From an uncultured Oscillospiraceae bacterium (GTDB taxonomy: Bacteria; Bacillota; Clostridia; Oscillospirales; Oscillospiraceae): DNA of 38,336 bases. This document shows, piece by piece, positions 36,785-38,336 of this stretch. Position numbers and translations under genes: made by a program. Position 1 is the first letter of the stretch; each line of letters opens with the position of its first letter. The stretch is taken from NCBI GenBank assembly GCA_934567115.1, contig CAKTJA010000003.1, positions 1 to 38,336 on the forward strand, read 5' to 3'. A model generated the notes under the pieces. It made no database searches and was not told where the DNA came from. It saw only the letters and a program-made list of their open reading frames with translations.

Positions 36785-37117
36785 ATGCAATTATTGCAGG
36801 ACGGCATCATCGCGGCGCTTGCCGCCATAGGACTTGCGACGGTCGTGTGGCTCACGGTCACCGCGCTGACGCACCCGCGCGAGCGGCCGAGGAGCGAAAC
36901 GGCGGTCATCGTGCCCGCGCGCGGCGAGGCGCGCGCGCTGGAGCATACGGTGCGCGCGCTGGAGCATGCGCGCTATGCCTCGGGCGGCTTTTCACGCATC
37001 ATCATCGCGGACTGCGGCATGGATCAGGAGGCGCAGCGCGTGGCGCAGACGCTCTGCCGCGAGAGCTTTGACGTGACGGTTTGCGCGCGTTCCGCGCTGC
37101 CGGCGCAGTTTGATTAG
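36785..37117 (+). CDS. Small membrane-anchored protein of unknown function
   Basis: 110 aa. One membrane segment at about 7-29, then a cytosolic domain starting SETAVIVPARGEARALEHTV and ending DVTVCARSALPAQFD. The VIVPARGEA...RIIIADCGMD pattern resembles the N-terminal strand-helix units of a glycosyltransferase A fold, but it is far too short to be an enzyme. It lies between uvrA and recD2, 35 bp before the latter, probably in the same operon. No firm family. Confidence 0.75.
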   Translation: MQLLQDGIIAALAAIGLATVVWLTVTALTHPRERPRSETAVIVPARGEARALEHTVRALEHARYASGGFSRIIIADCGMDQEAQRVAQTLCRESFDVTVCARSALPAQFD

Positions 37118-37152
37118 CGCGCAGAGGGCGCGGAAAACGGAGGAGATCGGCT

Positions 37153-38336
37153 ATGGCGGAGCGCACGACGGTCATCGGAACGATCCTGTCGGTTATTTAT
37201 CAGAATGAGGAGAACGGCTACGCGGTCGTGCGGGTCGTCACCGACGACGGCGAGCTGACGACGGTCGTGGGCTGCATTCCCTGCGCCGCGCCGGGTGAGG
37301 GGCTGCTGCTTACCGGCAGCTATGTCAACCATCCGCAGCACGGCGAGCAGTTTGCCGCCGACGAGGTGGAGCGGCGCATGCCCGCCGACGAGACGGAGAT
37401 ACTGAACTATCTGGCCTCCGGAGTGGTGCGCGGCGTCGGCCCGGCGACGGCGCGGAGGATCGTGGACCGCTTCGGCGCGCAGACGCTCGAGGCGCTTGAC
37501 GAGGGAACGGAGAAGCTGCGGCTCGTGCAGGGGATCACGGAGCGCCGCGCAAGAGAGATCGCGGCCGGCTGGCGGGAGCTGACGGGCCTGCGGCGCGTTC
37601 TGGATTTTCTGACGAAATACGAGCTGCCCGTCAGCCTTGCGGTGCGGCTGTTCCGCCGCTACGGCGCGGACACGATGGAGGCGCTGCGGCGCAATCCGTA
37701 TCTTCTCAGCGATGAAACGTTCGGCGTGGATTTCTCCGTGTCGGACGAGATCGCGCTTTCCATGGGCTTTTCCGGGGACTCGTCCTGCCGCACGGAGGCC
37801 GGACTGCTTTTCGAGCTGAGCCACAACGAGCAGAGCGGCGGGCATGTGTTCCTTCCGCGGGAGAAGCTCATTGCGGCGACCGCACAGCTGCTTGACTGCG
37901 CCCCGGACGCGGCGGAGCGGTCGCTCGACGATCTGCTTGCGCGCGGAAGCGTTGTGGCGGAGCGCGTGGCGAATGTGGACGGCTGCTATCTGCGCCGCTG
38001 CCATGAGGCGGAGCTTTACGTCTGCACCCGCGTGAGCGCGATGCTTTCCGACAAGGCGGACGCGCTGCGGGGAGCGGAGAAGATCATCGGCGAGATCGAA
38101 AAGGAACAGGGCATCCGGTACGCGCCGCTCCAGCGCCGGGCGGTGGAACTGGCCGCGCAGGAGGAGCTTTTGATCCTCACCGGCGGGCCGGGTACGGGTA
38201 AGACCACCAGTCTGCGCGGGATCACGGCGCTTTTCGAGCGCATGGGGCTTGACGTGCTGCTGTGCGCGCCCACGGGCCGCGCGGCAAAGCGCATGGGCGA
38301 GCTGTGCGGCAAGGAGGCGCAGACCATCCACAGGCT
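37153..38336 (+). CDS. recD2: RecD2-type DNA helicase, 5' part
   Basis: At least 394 aa, cut by the window end. The N-terminal domain begins MAERTTVIGTILSVIYQNEE, followed by helix-hairpin-helix repeats (LASGVVRGVGPATARRIVDR; QGITERRAREI) and the first RecA domain with Walker A TGGPGTGKTT at about 345 and APTGRAAKRM after it. The long N-terminal region without RecBC partners indicates RecD2, a 5'-3' helicase in replication-linked repair. GGAGATCGG precedes the ATG. The gene is open to the end, with no frameshift seen. Confidence 0.95.
   Translation, partial: MAERTTVIGTILSVIYQNEENGYAVVRVVTDDGELTTVVGCIPCAAPGEGLLLTGSYVNHPQHGEQFAADEVERRMPADETEILNYLASGVVRGVGPATARRIVDRFGAQTLEALDEGTEKLRLVQGITERRAREIAAGWRELTGLRRVLDFLTKYELPVSLAVRLFRRYGADTMEALRRNPYLLSDETFGVDFSVSDEIALSMGFSGDSSCRTEAGLLFELSHNEQSGGHVFLPREKLIAATAQLLDCAPDAAERSLDDLLARGSVVAERVANVDGCYLRRCHEAELYVCTRVSAMLSDKADALRGAEKIIGEIEKEQGIRYAPLQRRAVELAAQEELLILTGGPGTGKTTSLRGITALFERMGLDVLLCAPTGRAAKRMGELCGKEAQTIHR

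Overview
This window is the replication-origin region of a high-GC, low-complexity Firmicutes chromosome, most likely an anaerobic, spore-forming member of the Clostridia (Oscillospirales/Christensenellales-like; the family is my inference). The evidence is the canonical block dnaA-dnaN-S4 gene-recF-remB-gyrB-gyrA on the minus strand, back to back with rpmH-rnpA-yidD-yidC-jag on the plus strand, four perfect parS sites, a T-box leader and the spore protease gene gpr. No transposase, phage gene, CRISPR array, rRNA or tRNA gene is visible. I found no clearly novel multi-gene system; the unusual features are mostly small genes and DNA signals around parABS and oriC.

Left edge to 7.7 kb (minus strand): a non-coding, structured edge region; serS; a membrane coiled-coil protein; parB; a putative lipoprotein; parA; a roughly 0.9-kb gene-free stretch with three of the four parS sites and degenerate tandem repeats; a cytosolic GH13 neopullulanase-type enzyme; and rpsT. 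The parA-lipoprotein-parB-membrane protein genes form one operon feeding into serS. The parS nearest the amylase gene sits inside what looks like that gene's intrinsic terminator.

7.9-12.0 kb (plus strand, running toward the origin): gpr, nadE, glyS behind a T-box riboswitch, and a 54-aa unknown. 12.2-16.5 kb (minus): an NCS2 purine permease, an AlaX-type tRNA editing protein, and a three-gene operon of small membrane/SHOCT proteins that includes a 54-aa ORF.

16.8-25.8 kb (minus): the gyrA-gyrB-remB-recF-S4-dnaN-dnaA replication cluster. The 220-bp dnaA-dnaN gap has five DnaA-box-like nonamers, a GC-rich spacer and CTA trinucleotides arranged like the Bacillus basal unwinding system, so it is the best candidate for oriC. 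26.1-29.0 kb (plus): rpmH, rnpA, yidD, yidC and jag, which provide ribosome, RNase P, membrane-insertion and RNA-binding functions. The mnmE-mnmG-rsmG genes that often follow jag are absent here.

29.1-38.3 kb: one minus-strand conserved hypothetical, then plus-strand DNA repair genes: exonuclease III, radC, uvrB, a YbaK-type deacylase, uvrA, a small membrane protein and the 5' part of recD2, which runs off the window. Three core genes (dnaA, parA, rpsT) appear to start with TTG. Starts below were chosen from ribosome-binding sites, promoter positions and family N-termini; all function calls come from reading the translated sequence, without database searches.
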